NCBI GenBank assembly: GCA_012798155.1 | Contig: JAAZNR010000807.1 | Coordinates: forward strand, 1 to 5,244 | DNA: 5,244 nt | DNA from: Thermogutta sp. | GTDB lineage: Bacteria > Planctomycetota > Planctomycetia > Pirellulales > Thermoguttaceae | Direction: 5' to 3' | In this document: in pieces, positions 1 to 5,244 of the stretch | Position numbering within the stretch: position 1 is the first letter of the stretch | How the letters are laid out: each line of letters starts with the position of its first letter | Translations under genes and position numbers: made by a program | Notes under the pieces: model-generated | What the model was told of the DNA's origin: nothing | What the model saw: only the letters and a program-made list of their open reading frames with translations | Database searches by the model: none

Positions 1-2187
1 CTGCGATTCGCTCTTGACCATAGCATCCGTGTGGTGCTGGCGGCCGAGTGTCAATTGCGAGCGGCCGTGCGCTCGCTCTATCAACAAGCGGAAAGCGGCG
101 GGAGCCAGGAGGCGATGCGGGACAGTGCCGGGCGGGCGGCAAGCGAGGAGGGAGGGATCGATTTCGTGCAGATGCCGGAAGCCGCGGAGTCCGTGACGGC
201 TGCGGCCTTGCCCGTCGATCCCGACAGTCCCGACGTCACCCGAGCCATCCAATCGTTGCTCGGGGAAGCAATTCGGATCGGGGCGCAAAGAGTCGTCTTG
301 GCGCAGTTCAAGAATCGCGTCAAAGCGGCCTTTCGTGTCGATGACGGGATCGTCACGCGCTCGGATCTGCCGCCGGATTTGTTGCTTCCCGTGGCGGTTC
401 GCCTGATCGCCATGACCAATTTCTTTGGTTGGATCAAAGTCGTGGTGAGGAGCCGGGAGCGGCGCCTTCGCCCGCATTGCCGCAACACGCCGTACGGTTT
501 GTCGGTGCTGCTGGAGTGTTCGGGCGAGGCCGAGGCGGTGACCGAGGCGGCTCGCGAACGCGCGGTCCGTTTGAGTTTGCCGTTTCACGACCTTCAGGAC
601 GTACACATCCCGGCGGACGTTTTGGCGGCCGTGCCGGCCGACATCGCCCGCGATTACACGATCCTTCCTCTCAGCGTTCGGCAAGACATGGTCACCGTGG
701 CGGTGGCCGAACCGCGCAGCCCCCAGGCCCTCGACGACCTGCGGTTCCGGCTCAATCGGCCCTTGGAGCCGGTCTTGGCGCCGGAAGGCCGCTTGCGGAT
801 GCTGATCGAACGGCTGTACGGGCCGACCGATCCCGAAGCCTTGACGCTGATCTTGGCCGAGTTATCCCAGAATATTCCGCCCGGGGAATGGTCCGGCAAG
901 CAGCCTCGAGTCGATCGTCCCGCTCCTCCCGAGGGGCATCCCGCCGAAGCCGTCTTCGCGTATCTCCGGCAATGCGCGAGCGACAAATTGCTCGATCTGT
1001 TCGAGGATATTCGGCGACGGCCCAAACTGTGCACGCGAGCGGGCGACAAATGGGGGCTGGACGTCGTGATTCCAAGATCGGAAATGCTGGCAGTGCTTCC
1101 TTCTCCCGCGCGGAGCTATCTGGAAAGCCGGTTCTGGGGCTTGCGAGAGGCGATCATCTCCCATTTCCTGCGGATGCTCGGCAGGTATCCGGAACTTATG
1201 CCTATCGTGCTGAGTTACGCCTTGTACGTGGGGGCATGTCGATTGGCGGAAAGCGAGCGCGGCGTCCCGTTCGATCCCGTTCTCTTGTTCGACGAATGGT
1301 TCAACTTCCTGTTCTGCTGTATCGTCAAACAGAATCCCGGCATCGACACGCACGCCGCCTTGCTGAATCAGCTTGCCGGGCAGGGGGAGGAACTCATCCG
1401 GCGGATTACGGCCCTGGTGGAAGATCCCGGCATGATGCCCGACCAGGCGGCTGGAAAGGCATGGTTGGCGCGGCTACGGCGACATACCCCGGCGGACGAT
1501 GTATTCGACGAGAAGAATCCCGTGGCGGATCACCTGTTGGCCTTGCACGCGGCCAAGGCGCGGCACTACCGTGCCTCGCACATGCTGATCGTAGCGCGGG
1601 ATGATCGGCTGGAATTCGTCTACCGCATTCGCAACACGGTTTTGGCGGATTACGAGCGGCCCGTCTATTGGCTGATGCCCGTCTTGTCCCGCCTCATCGC
1701 GGGGAGCGCGGACGGCGTTTGGCAATGCCCGGCGGGAGGCAAGGCCTCCGCCGCGGAAGTCCGCCTGCACGCGACGCCGGCCGGGCTTGCGGCGATGATC
1801 GCTTTTCGCGACGACCCCCGCGCCGTGGAGGCCGCCCAAGCTCTGGCGACCAGCTATAACTGTCGCTTTGTCAAGCTCGCCGCTATCGAGCCGCGGCCCG
1901 AATTGCTGCAACGCTTCGACGGGGGAATCGCCCGCCACTTGGGCGTGCTGCCGATCGAGGAAGACCGTGAGGCGGTGGTCGTGGCATCGGCTCAACCGCC
2001 CACCGCGCGCCGGCTCCAGCAATTGCAGTTGCTGTTCGATCGCCCTGCCGTGGTGGCGATCGCCGCGGAGGACGACCTCAAGGCGGCCATCTACAGTTGC
2101 TATCCCCCGCCGGGCCACATGCAACCCAGCGGCACTGCGATTTATCTGTTGAAGCGCTACGCGGGATTGCTCGACGCCGGCGTGTGA
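1..2187 (+). CDS. GspE/PilB N-terminal-domain repeat protein without visible ATPase (5'-partial)
   Basis: The frame is open from base 1, so the true start lies upstream. A GTG at base 31 is only an internal codon inside a conserved domain; residues below count from it (718 residues to the TGA). Three segments resemble the C-terminal part of the T2SSE_N/MshEN domain of type II secretion and type IV pilus ATPases: the window start to residue 17 (truncated), about 172-263 and about 603-691. Their tails align without gaps: LRFALDHSIRVVLAAE, LRFRLNRPLEPVLAPE, LQLLFDRPAVVAIAAE. Two segments, about 66-163 and 495-595, resemble the N1E domain that follows in GspE, but the usual SDIHIEP and LPQDGR motifs are eroded (QRVVLAQ and SHMLIVA replace the first). 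Residues 300-490 are a mostly helical stretch I do not recognise. No Walker A, Walker B or tetracysteine zinc motif is seen, so secretion ATPase activity is unlikely from this part; a scaffold or regulatory role is inference. No signal peptide or clear membrane segment is visible in the part shown. The downstream oxidoreductase is 164 bases away and probably separately expressed. Confidence 0.5.
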   Translation: MRFALDHSIRVVLAAECQLRAAVRSLYQQAESGGSQEAMRDSAGRAASEEGGIDFVQMPEAAESVTAAALPVDPDSPDVTRAIQSLLGEAIRIGAQRVVLAQFKNRVKAAFRVDDGIVTRSDLPPDLLLPVAVRLIAMTNFFGWIKVVVRSRERRLRPHCRNTPYGLSVLLECSGEAEAVTEAARERAVRLSLPFHDLQDVHIPADVLAAVPADIARDYTILPLSVRQDMVTVAVAEPRSPQALDDLRFRLNRPLEPVLAPEGRLRMLIERLYGPTDPEALTLILAELSQNIPPGEWSGKQPRVDRPAPPEGHPAEAVFAYLRQCASDKLLDLFEDIRRRPKLCTRAGDKWGLDVVIPRSEMLAVLPSPARSYLESRFWGLREAIISHFLRMLGRYPELMPIVLSYALYVGACRLAESERGVPFDPVLLFDEWFNFLFCCIVKQNPGIDTHAALLNQLAGQGEELIRRITALVEDPGMMPDQAAGKAWLARLRRHTPADDVFDEKNPVADHLLALHAAKARHYRASHMLIVARDDRLEFVYRIRNTVLADYERPVYWLMPVLSRLIAGSADGVWQCPAGGKASAAEVRLHATPAGLAAMIAFRDDPRAVEAAQALATSYNCRFVKLAAIEPRPELLQRFDGGIARHLGVLPIEEDREAVVVASAQPPTARRLQQLQLLFDRPAVVAIAAEDDLKAAIYSCYPPPGHMQPSGTAIYLLKRYAGLLDAGV

Positions 2188-2269
2188 TATCGCAGGGCCT
2201 TTTGCCGACCGGTACGGACCCGCGGTACAACGCTGAGCCGCTTCCGTGGAACCGTGAGCCTCCGCCTTA

Positions 2270-2298
2270 TTGCTCTCGGCCGACGCCGGGGCTATGCT
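2270..2298 (+). promoter_or_regulatory. Weak sigma70-like promoter candidate upstream of the oxidoreductase
   Basis: TTGCTC (2270-2275) and TATGCT (2293-2298) are separated by 17 bases, matching the -35 and -10 consensus at 3 and 4 of 6 positions. The site lies in the 164-base spacer before the oxidoreductase and would give a leader of roughly 45 bases. Matches this weak occur by chance, so this is only a candidate. Confidence 0.22.
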
Positions 2299-2338
2299 TG
2301 CTCCCTGAAGTTGCCCGTTTACCAAATCGATTTGAACC

Positions 2339-2344
2339 GAGGAG
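2339..2344 (+). promoter_or_regulatory. Ribosome binding site for the oxidoreductase
   Basis: GAGGAG ends 7 bases before the ATG at 2352. It decides the start: the frame is open further upstream to an ATG at 2097, but that start would put about 85 unrelated residues ahead of the twin-arginine signal and would overlap the previous gene. Confidence 0.75.
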
Positions 2345-2351
2345 AAGGCCC

Positions 2352-3713
2352 ATGCGCGCACAAAAGAGTCGGCCCGCAAACATCCAGGCTCGTTCCCGTC
2401 GCGAGTTTCTCGCACAAAGCGGTGCTTTGGCGGCGGCGTCGGCCGTCACGTTATCCGGCATGGTTCACGCCCACGTCGCCGAGGACCCCGCGATCCGCCT
2501 GGCTTTGATCGGCTGCGGCGGCCGCGGAACGGGAGCAGTGGGAGACGCCTTTTCGGTGCCGGGGGCGCCGGTCCGGCTCCACGCCATGGCGGACCTCTTT
2601 CGGGACCGATTGGAAGGCAGCCTGAACGCACTGCGGACCAACTTCGCGGACCGCGTGGATGTCACGCCGGAACGGTGCTTCGTCGGTTTCGACGCCTACA
2701 AGAAGGCCATCGACGAACTGCGACCGGGCGACATCGCCGTCTTGGCCACGCACTCGGTATTTCGGCCGCTGCATCTTGAGTACGCCGTGCAAAAAGGGGT
2801 CAACGTGTTCATGGAGAAATCCTTCGCGGTGGATGCTCCCGCGAACCGCCGTCTGCTTCGGGCGGCCGAGGAATCGGAGAAGAAAAATCTCAAGGTCGGC
2901 TGCGGTTTCATGTGGAGGCACTCCAAGGCCCGGCAAGCCCTGGTGGAGCGCATCCGCGAGGGTGCGATCGGCGACGTGCACACCCTGCGGATCTACCGCG
3001 TCCACGGGCCGGTGTACGTGCCCAAGCGGGCGCCCGACCGCAACCCGATCGAGTTCCAGATTCGTGCCGCCACCTGCTTCAATTGGGTCAGCGGCGGATT
3101 CTTCGTCGATTGGCATTGCCACAACGTGGATCAGGCCTGTTGGGTGAAGGACGCCTGGCCGGTCGAGGCCCAGGCCATGGGCGGCCGATGCTTCGCGGAG
3201 GCGGGCAATAATTTCGACCACTACTGCATCGAGTACACTTTCGCCGACGGCGCCAAGCTCTTCGCCTTTTCCCGCCACATGAACCGCTGCTGGGAAACCT
3301 ATGCCGACTACGTCCACGGGGCCAAAGGCTCGGCCGTGCTGATGGAGAGCCTCAGTCAGCCCAAACCCCGAATCTACAAGGGCCAGCGCATGGAAAAGTC
3401 GGAGGTGGTCTGGGAATATCCCGAGCCGGACGTCAATCCGTACCACGCGGAATGGGTAGTGTTACTGGACGCCGTCATGAACGACAAACCGCACAATGAG
3501 GCACGGCGAGCCGGGTTGGCCAACCTCGCGGCCTTGATGGGCAGAATGGCGACCCACACCGGACAACGCGTTACCTGGGACGAGGCCATGAATTCCGAGT
3601 TCCAGTTTATCGATGACGTGGATCATCTTTCGTTCGAATCGAAGCCGCCGATCGAAGAGGGACCGGATGGAATCTTCCCCTGCCCGATCCCCGGCGTGAC
3701 GAAAGAAATCTGA
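2352..3713 (+). CDS. Tat-exported Gfo/Idh/MocA family oxidoreductase
   Basis: A complete 453-residue protein of the NAD(P)-dependent Gfo/Idh/MocA family, whose members oxidise, reduce or epimerise sugars, inositols and related polyols; the substrate cannot be read from the sequence. The N-terminus has a twin-arginine signal, SRREFL at residues 15-20, followed by an Ala/Ser-rich hydrophobic stretch ending near VHA (38-40), so the enzyme is probably exported folded with its cofactor. The Rossmann fold starts at ALIGCGGRGTG, with GxGxxG at 54-59. The catalytic Lys motif is MEKS (154-157), with Ser in place of the more usual Pro of EKP. The second active-site signature is GGFFVDWHCHNVD at 248-260, with Asp253, His257 and Asp260 in the expected spacing. 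The C-terminal substrate-binding domain runs to about residue 410 and the tail ends PIPGVTKEI. ATG 2352 is chosen for its GAGGAG site and because it places the Tat motif near the N-terminus. It is convergent with the peroxiredoxin. Family assignment is firm; specificity is unknown. Confidence 0.96.
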   Translation: MRAQKSRPANIQARSRREFLAQSGALAAASAVTLSGMVHAHVAEDPAIRLALIGCGGRGTGAVGDAFSVPGAPVRLHAMADLFRDRLEGSLNALRTNFADRVDVTPERCFVGFDAYKKAIDELRPGDIAVLATHSVFRPLHLEYAVQKGVNVFMEKSFAVDAPANRRLLRAAEESEKKNLKVGCGFMWRHSKARQALVERIREGAIGDVHTLRIYRVHGPVYVPKRAPDRNPIEFQIRAATCFNWVSGGFFVDWHCHNVDQACWVKDAWPVEAQAMGGRCFAEAGNNFDHYCIEYTFADGAKLFAFSRHMNRCWETYADYVHGAKGSAVLMESLSQPKPRIYKGQRMEKSEVVWEYPEPDVNPYHAEWVVLLDAVMNDKPHNEARRAGLANLAALMGRMATHTGQRVTWDEAMNSEFQFIDDVDHLSFESKPPIEEGPDGIFPCPIPGVTKEI

Positions 3714-3715
3714 TT

Positions 3716-3730
3716 CGCGCTTGCGGCGCG
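3716..3730. repeat. Short GC hairpin just after the oxidoreductase stop
   Basis: CGCGC (3716-3720) and GCGCG (3726-3730) are inverted around the 5-base loop TTGCG, beginning two bases after the TGA. There is no T tract, so a terminator role is uncertain; such short GC repeats also arise by chance in DNA of this composition. Confidence 0.3.
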
Positions 3731-3738
3731 CAACGAAG

Positions 3739-3784
3739 AGACGTTATGCGCGGTTCCTGGAAACCCGCGCGACGGAAGACGTCT
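3739..3784. terminator. Candidate stem-loop terminator in the convergent gap
   Basis: An outer inverted repeat AGACGT (3739-3744) / ACGTCT (3779-3784) encloses an inner stem GCGCGGTT (3748-3755) pairing with AACCCGCGC (3762-3770) through one bulged C, with the loop CCTGGA. It lies 25 bases after the oxidoreductase stop and 48 bases after the peroxiredoxin stop on the other strand, where a bidirectional terminator would be expected. No run of T follows on either strand, so intrinsic termination would be weak at best. Confidence 0.35.
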
Positions 3785-3792
3785 GAATTGCG

Positions 3793-3809
3793 ATCGCGGC
3801 CGCCGCGAT
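3793..3809. repeat. 17-base palindrome near the peroxiredoxin 3' end
   Basis: ATCGCGGC / GCCGCGAT are perfectly inverted about one central C (3801). As RNA it could fold into a 6-base-pair stem with a 5-base loop. It starts 23 bases beyond the peroxiredoxin stop in the direction of that gene's transcription. It may help to end the peroxiredoxin transcript, but no T tract accompanies it. Confidence 0.35.
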
Positions 3810-3832
3810 TCCGCCGCGACCGCGCCCTGATT

Positions 3833-4426
3833 TCACGACCCGGCTTCAGAAGCCGACGCTTTCAGCCATTCGCTGATCCAGGCCGCGACGTCCTCGGCGT
3901 GCGTTTCCACCTTCACCGCCTTGTCGATGTGAAGAATGCGGCCGTCCATTCCGATAATAAACGTCCATCGCTTGGCGTAGGCGTCGGGGCCGTCGACCAC
4001 CCCGTAAGCCATCGCGGTTTTTCGAGTCGGGTCGCTCAAGATGGGGTACTTGACTCCAAGAGACTCCGCGAACCGACGGTTGTCCTCCGGCGTATCTATA
4101 CTGGCTGTGAAAAATGCCACCGGCAAGGCCTTCAGCGAATGCCCTCGAGTGGCGAAAGACTTGCACTCTCGCGTGCACCCTGGAGTAAAGGCCTTGGGGT
4201 ACCACGCAAGAACCACGATTTGTTTGCCGCGGAAGTCGGAAAGCCGATAGGTTTTGCCGTCGCTCCCCTTGAGCGCGAAATCCGGGGCCGGGTCACCGAC
4301 TTTGAGTTCTTTGCGAACGGGGGGATTGCCGGGGCCTTCGGCCCACGCAAGCCCGGCCATTGCGAAGAGCAGTAACGCAATAGAGATATTCGACATTGCC
4401 TTAGCGATCGCCATGGTTTCTCTCAC
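3833..4426 (-). CDS. Sec-exported AhpC/TSA (Bcp/PrxQ-like) peroxiredoxin
   Basis: A complete 197-residue thiol peroxidase of the AhpC/TSA superfamily, closest in motif to the Bcp/PrxQ group, which reduces hydrogen peroxide and organic hydroperoxides through a reactive cysteine. The N-terminus is a Sec signal: a hydrophobic core ISIALLLFAMAGLA and a cleavage site after AWA (27-29), so it acts in the periplasm or paryphoplasm. The mature part starts with the family opening VGDPAPDFAL. The active site is YPKAFTPGC (76-84): Thr81 and peroxidatic Cys84, with a second Cys at 88 (CTREC). SDPTRKTAMAYGV (131-143) and RWTFIIGMDGRI (153-164) follow the family pattern, and Arg153 is the likely active-site Arg. 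The start is ambiguous. GTG at 4426 has GGAG six bases upstream and directly follows an in-frame TAA, so it is the furthest possible start. ATG at 4414 with a weaker GAGA, or ATG at 4396, would also leave a usable signal peptide. The reductant partner is not encoded here. Confidence 0.95.
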   Translation of the reverse strand: MRETMAIAKAMSNISIALLLFAMAGLAWAEGPGNPPVRKELKVGDPAPDFALKGSDGKTYRLSDFRGKQIVVLAWYPKAFTPGCTRECKSFATRGHSLKALPVAFFTASIDTPEDNRRFAESLGVKYPILSDPTRKTAMAYGVVDGPDAYAKRWTFIIGMDGRILHIDKAVKVETHAEDVAAWISEWLKASASEAGS

Positions 4427-4467
4427 TTAACACTCCGGAATCGTGCACTTACCGGCATCTTTTCGCA

Positions 4468-4485
4468 CGAGGACGGGCGCCCTCG
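4468..4485 (-). repeat. GC stem-loop in the peroxiredoxin leader
   Basis: CGAGG (4468-4472) and CCTCG (4481-4485) are inverted around an 8-base loop, with the overlapping palindrome GGGCGCCC (4475-4482) offering an alternative fold. It lies about 40-60 bases upstream of the peroxiredoxin start on the minus strand, within the leader if transcription starts at the TATAAT near 4588. No known riboswitch fold is recognised. Confidence 0.25.
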
Positions 4486-4582
4486 AACCGGCCGCGAGAA
4501 TGCAAAGCTTGGAAAGTTTCTCCGGTCGACGACTGAACTGGCAAAATGGTTTTACTTCAATACGCCATTTGTAACTGTGTGA

Positions 4583-4588
4583 ATTATA
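4583..4588 (-). promoter_or_regulatory. Perfect TATAAT -10 candidate facing the peroxiredoxin
   Basis: On the minus strand, TATAAT is read from 4588 to 4583 inside an AT-rich island that stands out from the GC-rich surroundings. It would give a leader of about 150 bases before the GTG at 4426. No good -35 is found at 16-18 bases, the nearest partial match being TGGTCT at 15, so it may need an activator or belong to another sigma factor. Confidence 0.4.
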
Positions 4589-4725
4589 CGCGCGTACCGA
4601 AAAAGACCAGGGGCGAGCGGAGCCGTATCTTCGCGACCGCCGCGCGGGTCCCCGTTTGATACTCTGAACGAAAGGCCGGACCAGGGGTGCCGTGGGGTTT
4701 CCTTGGCCGATTGCGCGGCGGCATA

Positions 4726-4765
4726 ATCTTTCCACTTGATCTTTCCACGGCCGGTATCTTTCCCC
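4726..4765. repeat. Three direct copies of ATCTTTCC(A/C)C
   Basis: ATCTTTCCAC occurs at 4726-4735 and 4739-4748, and ATCTTTCCCC at 4756-4765, with start-to-start spacings of 13 and 17 bases. The last copy sits in the loop of a small inverted repeat, CCGGT (4751-4755) / ACCGG (4767-4771). The array lies about 140 bases upstream of the TATAAT candidate. It could be a regulator-binding cluster or a chance low-complexity patch. Confidence 0.45.
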
Positions 4766-5039
4766 GACCGGTGGTGAAGTGGCGCTTTTTCGACCGATTG
4801 CAGGTGCCCGCAACTTGCGACCGCGGGCGGAACTCGTTAGGTTAATGGTTTCTGGGACAGTTTGAGACCTTGTTGGACGGTTCGGAAGTGAGGAGAAAAC
4901 TCGGCCGACTACGTTCAAGCGGACGCGGTTTTGCGGGCGGTCTGGGATCGGGACGAGGTGTCGGTCCAAGCCTTGTCTTCGCCGCGGGCGGACTCAGGGG
5001 TTCGGCGCGCCAAGAGGGGATGATTTGAGACGGCAATGC

Positions 5040-5063
5040 GGCCGGAACGTGCTCCGTTCGGCC
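5040..5063. repeat. GC-rich stem-loop followed by TTT
   Basis: GGCCG-g-AACG (5040-5049) pairs with CGTT-CGGCC (5055-5063) as nine base pairs with one bulged G and the loop TGCTC, followed on the plus strand by only three T. It resembles a weak terminator, but no gene is seen ending just before it, so its role is open. Confidence 0.35.
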
Positions 5064-5244
5064 TTTGCGGGTTCATACCTCTCTTCCCTCCGCCGATCTC
5101 GTAGCCCGGTTCGCCGGTATTTCGCCGCGGAGGTTGGCTTTCCCTGGGCAGGCCGGCACTTCGGCATGGGTTTGGACCGGCGGTTGGGCATGCGGCGGGC
5201 ACAACGTCCCGGGACCAACGCGCCTTGGTTATTGAGGTTCGCGC

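Larger units (their letters stand above)
4427..5244. other. Gene-poor stretch with no convincing coding sequence
   Basis: These 818 bases hold only short minus-strand reading frames (for example 4427-4969 and 4994-5218). Their translations are rich in Arg, Pro and Ser, lack recognisable motifs, lack good ribosome sites and overlap one another. The plus strand has no long frame. I see no tRNA, tmRNA, SRP RNA or RNase P signature. The part nearest the peroxiredoxin includes an AT-rich island (about 4540-4605) and is probably its promoter region. The rest holds a triple short repeat and a stem-loop, listed separately. It could also hide a lineage-specific small gene or the decayed end of one. 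Confidence 0.6.

Noticed and set aside
429..1604. 391-codon open frame on the plus strand in another frame
   Set aside because: Its translation is a low-complexity Arg/Gly/Ser-rich product lying inside the GspE-like gene, with no motif or ribosome site.
1714..1749. Possible Walker A in the GspE-like protein (CPAGGKAS, residues 566-573)
   Set aside because: The pattern GxxxxGK(S/T) is not met: the residue five before the GK pair is Gln, and Ala follows the Lys. It also lies within the N1E-like copy, not a RecA fold.
2097..2351. N-terminal extension of the oxidoreductase from ATG 2097
   Set aside because: It would overlap the previous gene by about 90 bases and bury the Tat signal. The ATG at 2352 has a GAGGAG site and puts the signal at the N-terminus.
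1474..2415. 313-codon open frame on the minus strand
   Set aside because: It is antisense to the GspE-like gene and runs past its end; its translation shows no domain. The plus frame carries clear repeated domains, and long antisense frames are common in GC-rich DNA.
2451..3446. 331-codon open frame on the minus strand
   Set aside because: It lies entirely opposite the oxidoreductase, whose family motifs are unmistakable. The His/Val/Asp-rich antisense translation is a by-product of codon bias.
4427..4969. 180-codon open frame on the minus strand directly before the peroxiredoxin
   Set aside because: The translation is Arg/Pro/Ser-rich with no motif, its frame covers the AT-rich promoter-like island, and no good ribosome site is seen. 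A lineage-specific gene cannot be excluded but is not supported.
5004..5011. GGCGCGCC palindrome as an operator
   Set aside because: An 8-base self-complementary GC string is expected by chance at this base composition and has no gene start beside it.
4994..5218. Overlapping minus-strand frames at the right end (4915-5202 and 4994-5218)
   Set aside because: The two frames overlap each other with highly basic, motif-free translations and no evidence favouring either.

Overview
The window reads as ordinary chromosomal DNA from a GC-rich Gram-negative bacterium, most likely a planctomycete. The case rests on two genes: a Tat-exported Gfo/Idh/MocA oxidoreductase of a kind abundant in Planctomycetota, and a large protein built from GspE/PilB N-terminal modules with no visible ATPase. 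This taxonomic call is an inference from protein style, not from a marker gene.

Layout. (1) Bases 1-2187, plus strand: the 3' part of a long gene whose start lies upstream of the window. Its product carries three copies, the first truncated by the window edge, of the C-terminal half of the type II secretion ATPase N-terminal domain (T2SSE_N/MshEN). It also carries two degenerate copies of the following N1E-like domain, and an unrecognised helical segment. No Walker A motif is present. (2) Bases 2188-2351: a spacer with a weak promoter candidate and a good Shine-Dalgarno site. (3) Bases 2352-3713, plus strand: a complete Gfo/Idh/MocA-family oxidoreductase with a twin-arginine signal. (4) Bases 3714-3832: a convergent gap holding three successive GC-rich inverted repeats. 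(5) Bases 3833-4426, minus strand: a complete Sec-exported AhpC/TSA (Bcp/PrxQ-like) peroxiredoxin. (6) Bases 4427-5244: 818 bases with no convincing gene. This stretch holds an AT-rich island with a perfect TATAAT facing the peroxiredoxin, a triple ATCTTTCC repeat and some stem-loops.

The three genes do not look like one operon. The first two are co-oriented but 164 bases apart with separate signals, and the third is convergent. The two exported enzymes (oxidoreductase and peroxiredoxin) both act outside the cytoplasm, but no direct functional link is visible. The most noteworthy item is the ATPase-less, internally duplicated GspE-like protein. I saw no CRISPR array, mobile element, tRNA or rRNA.
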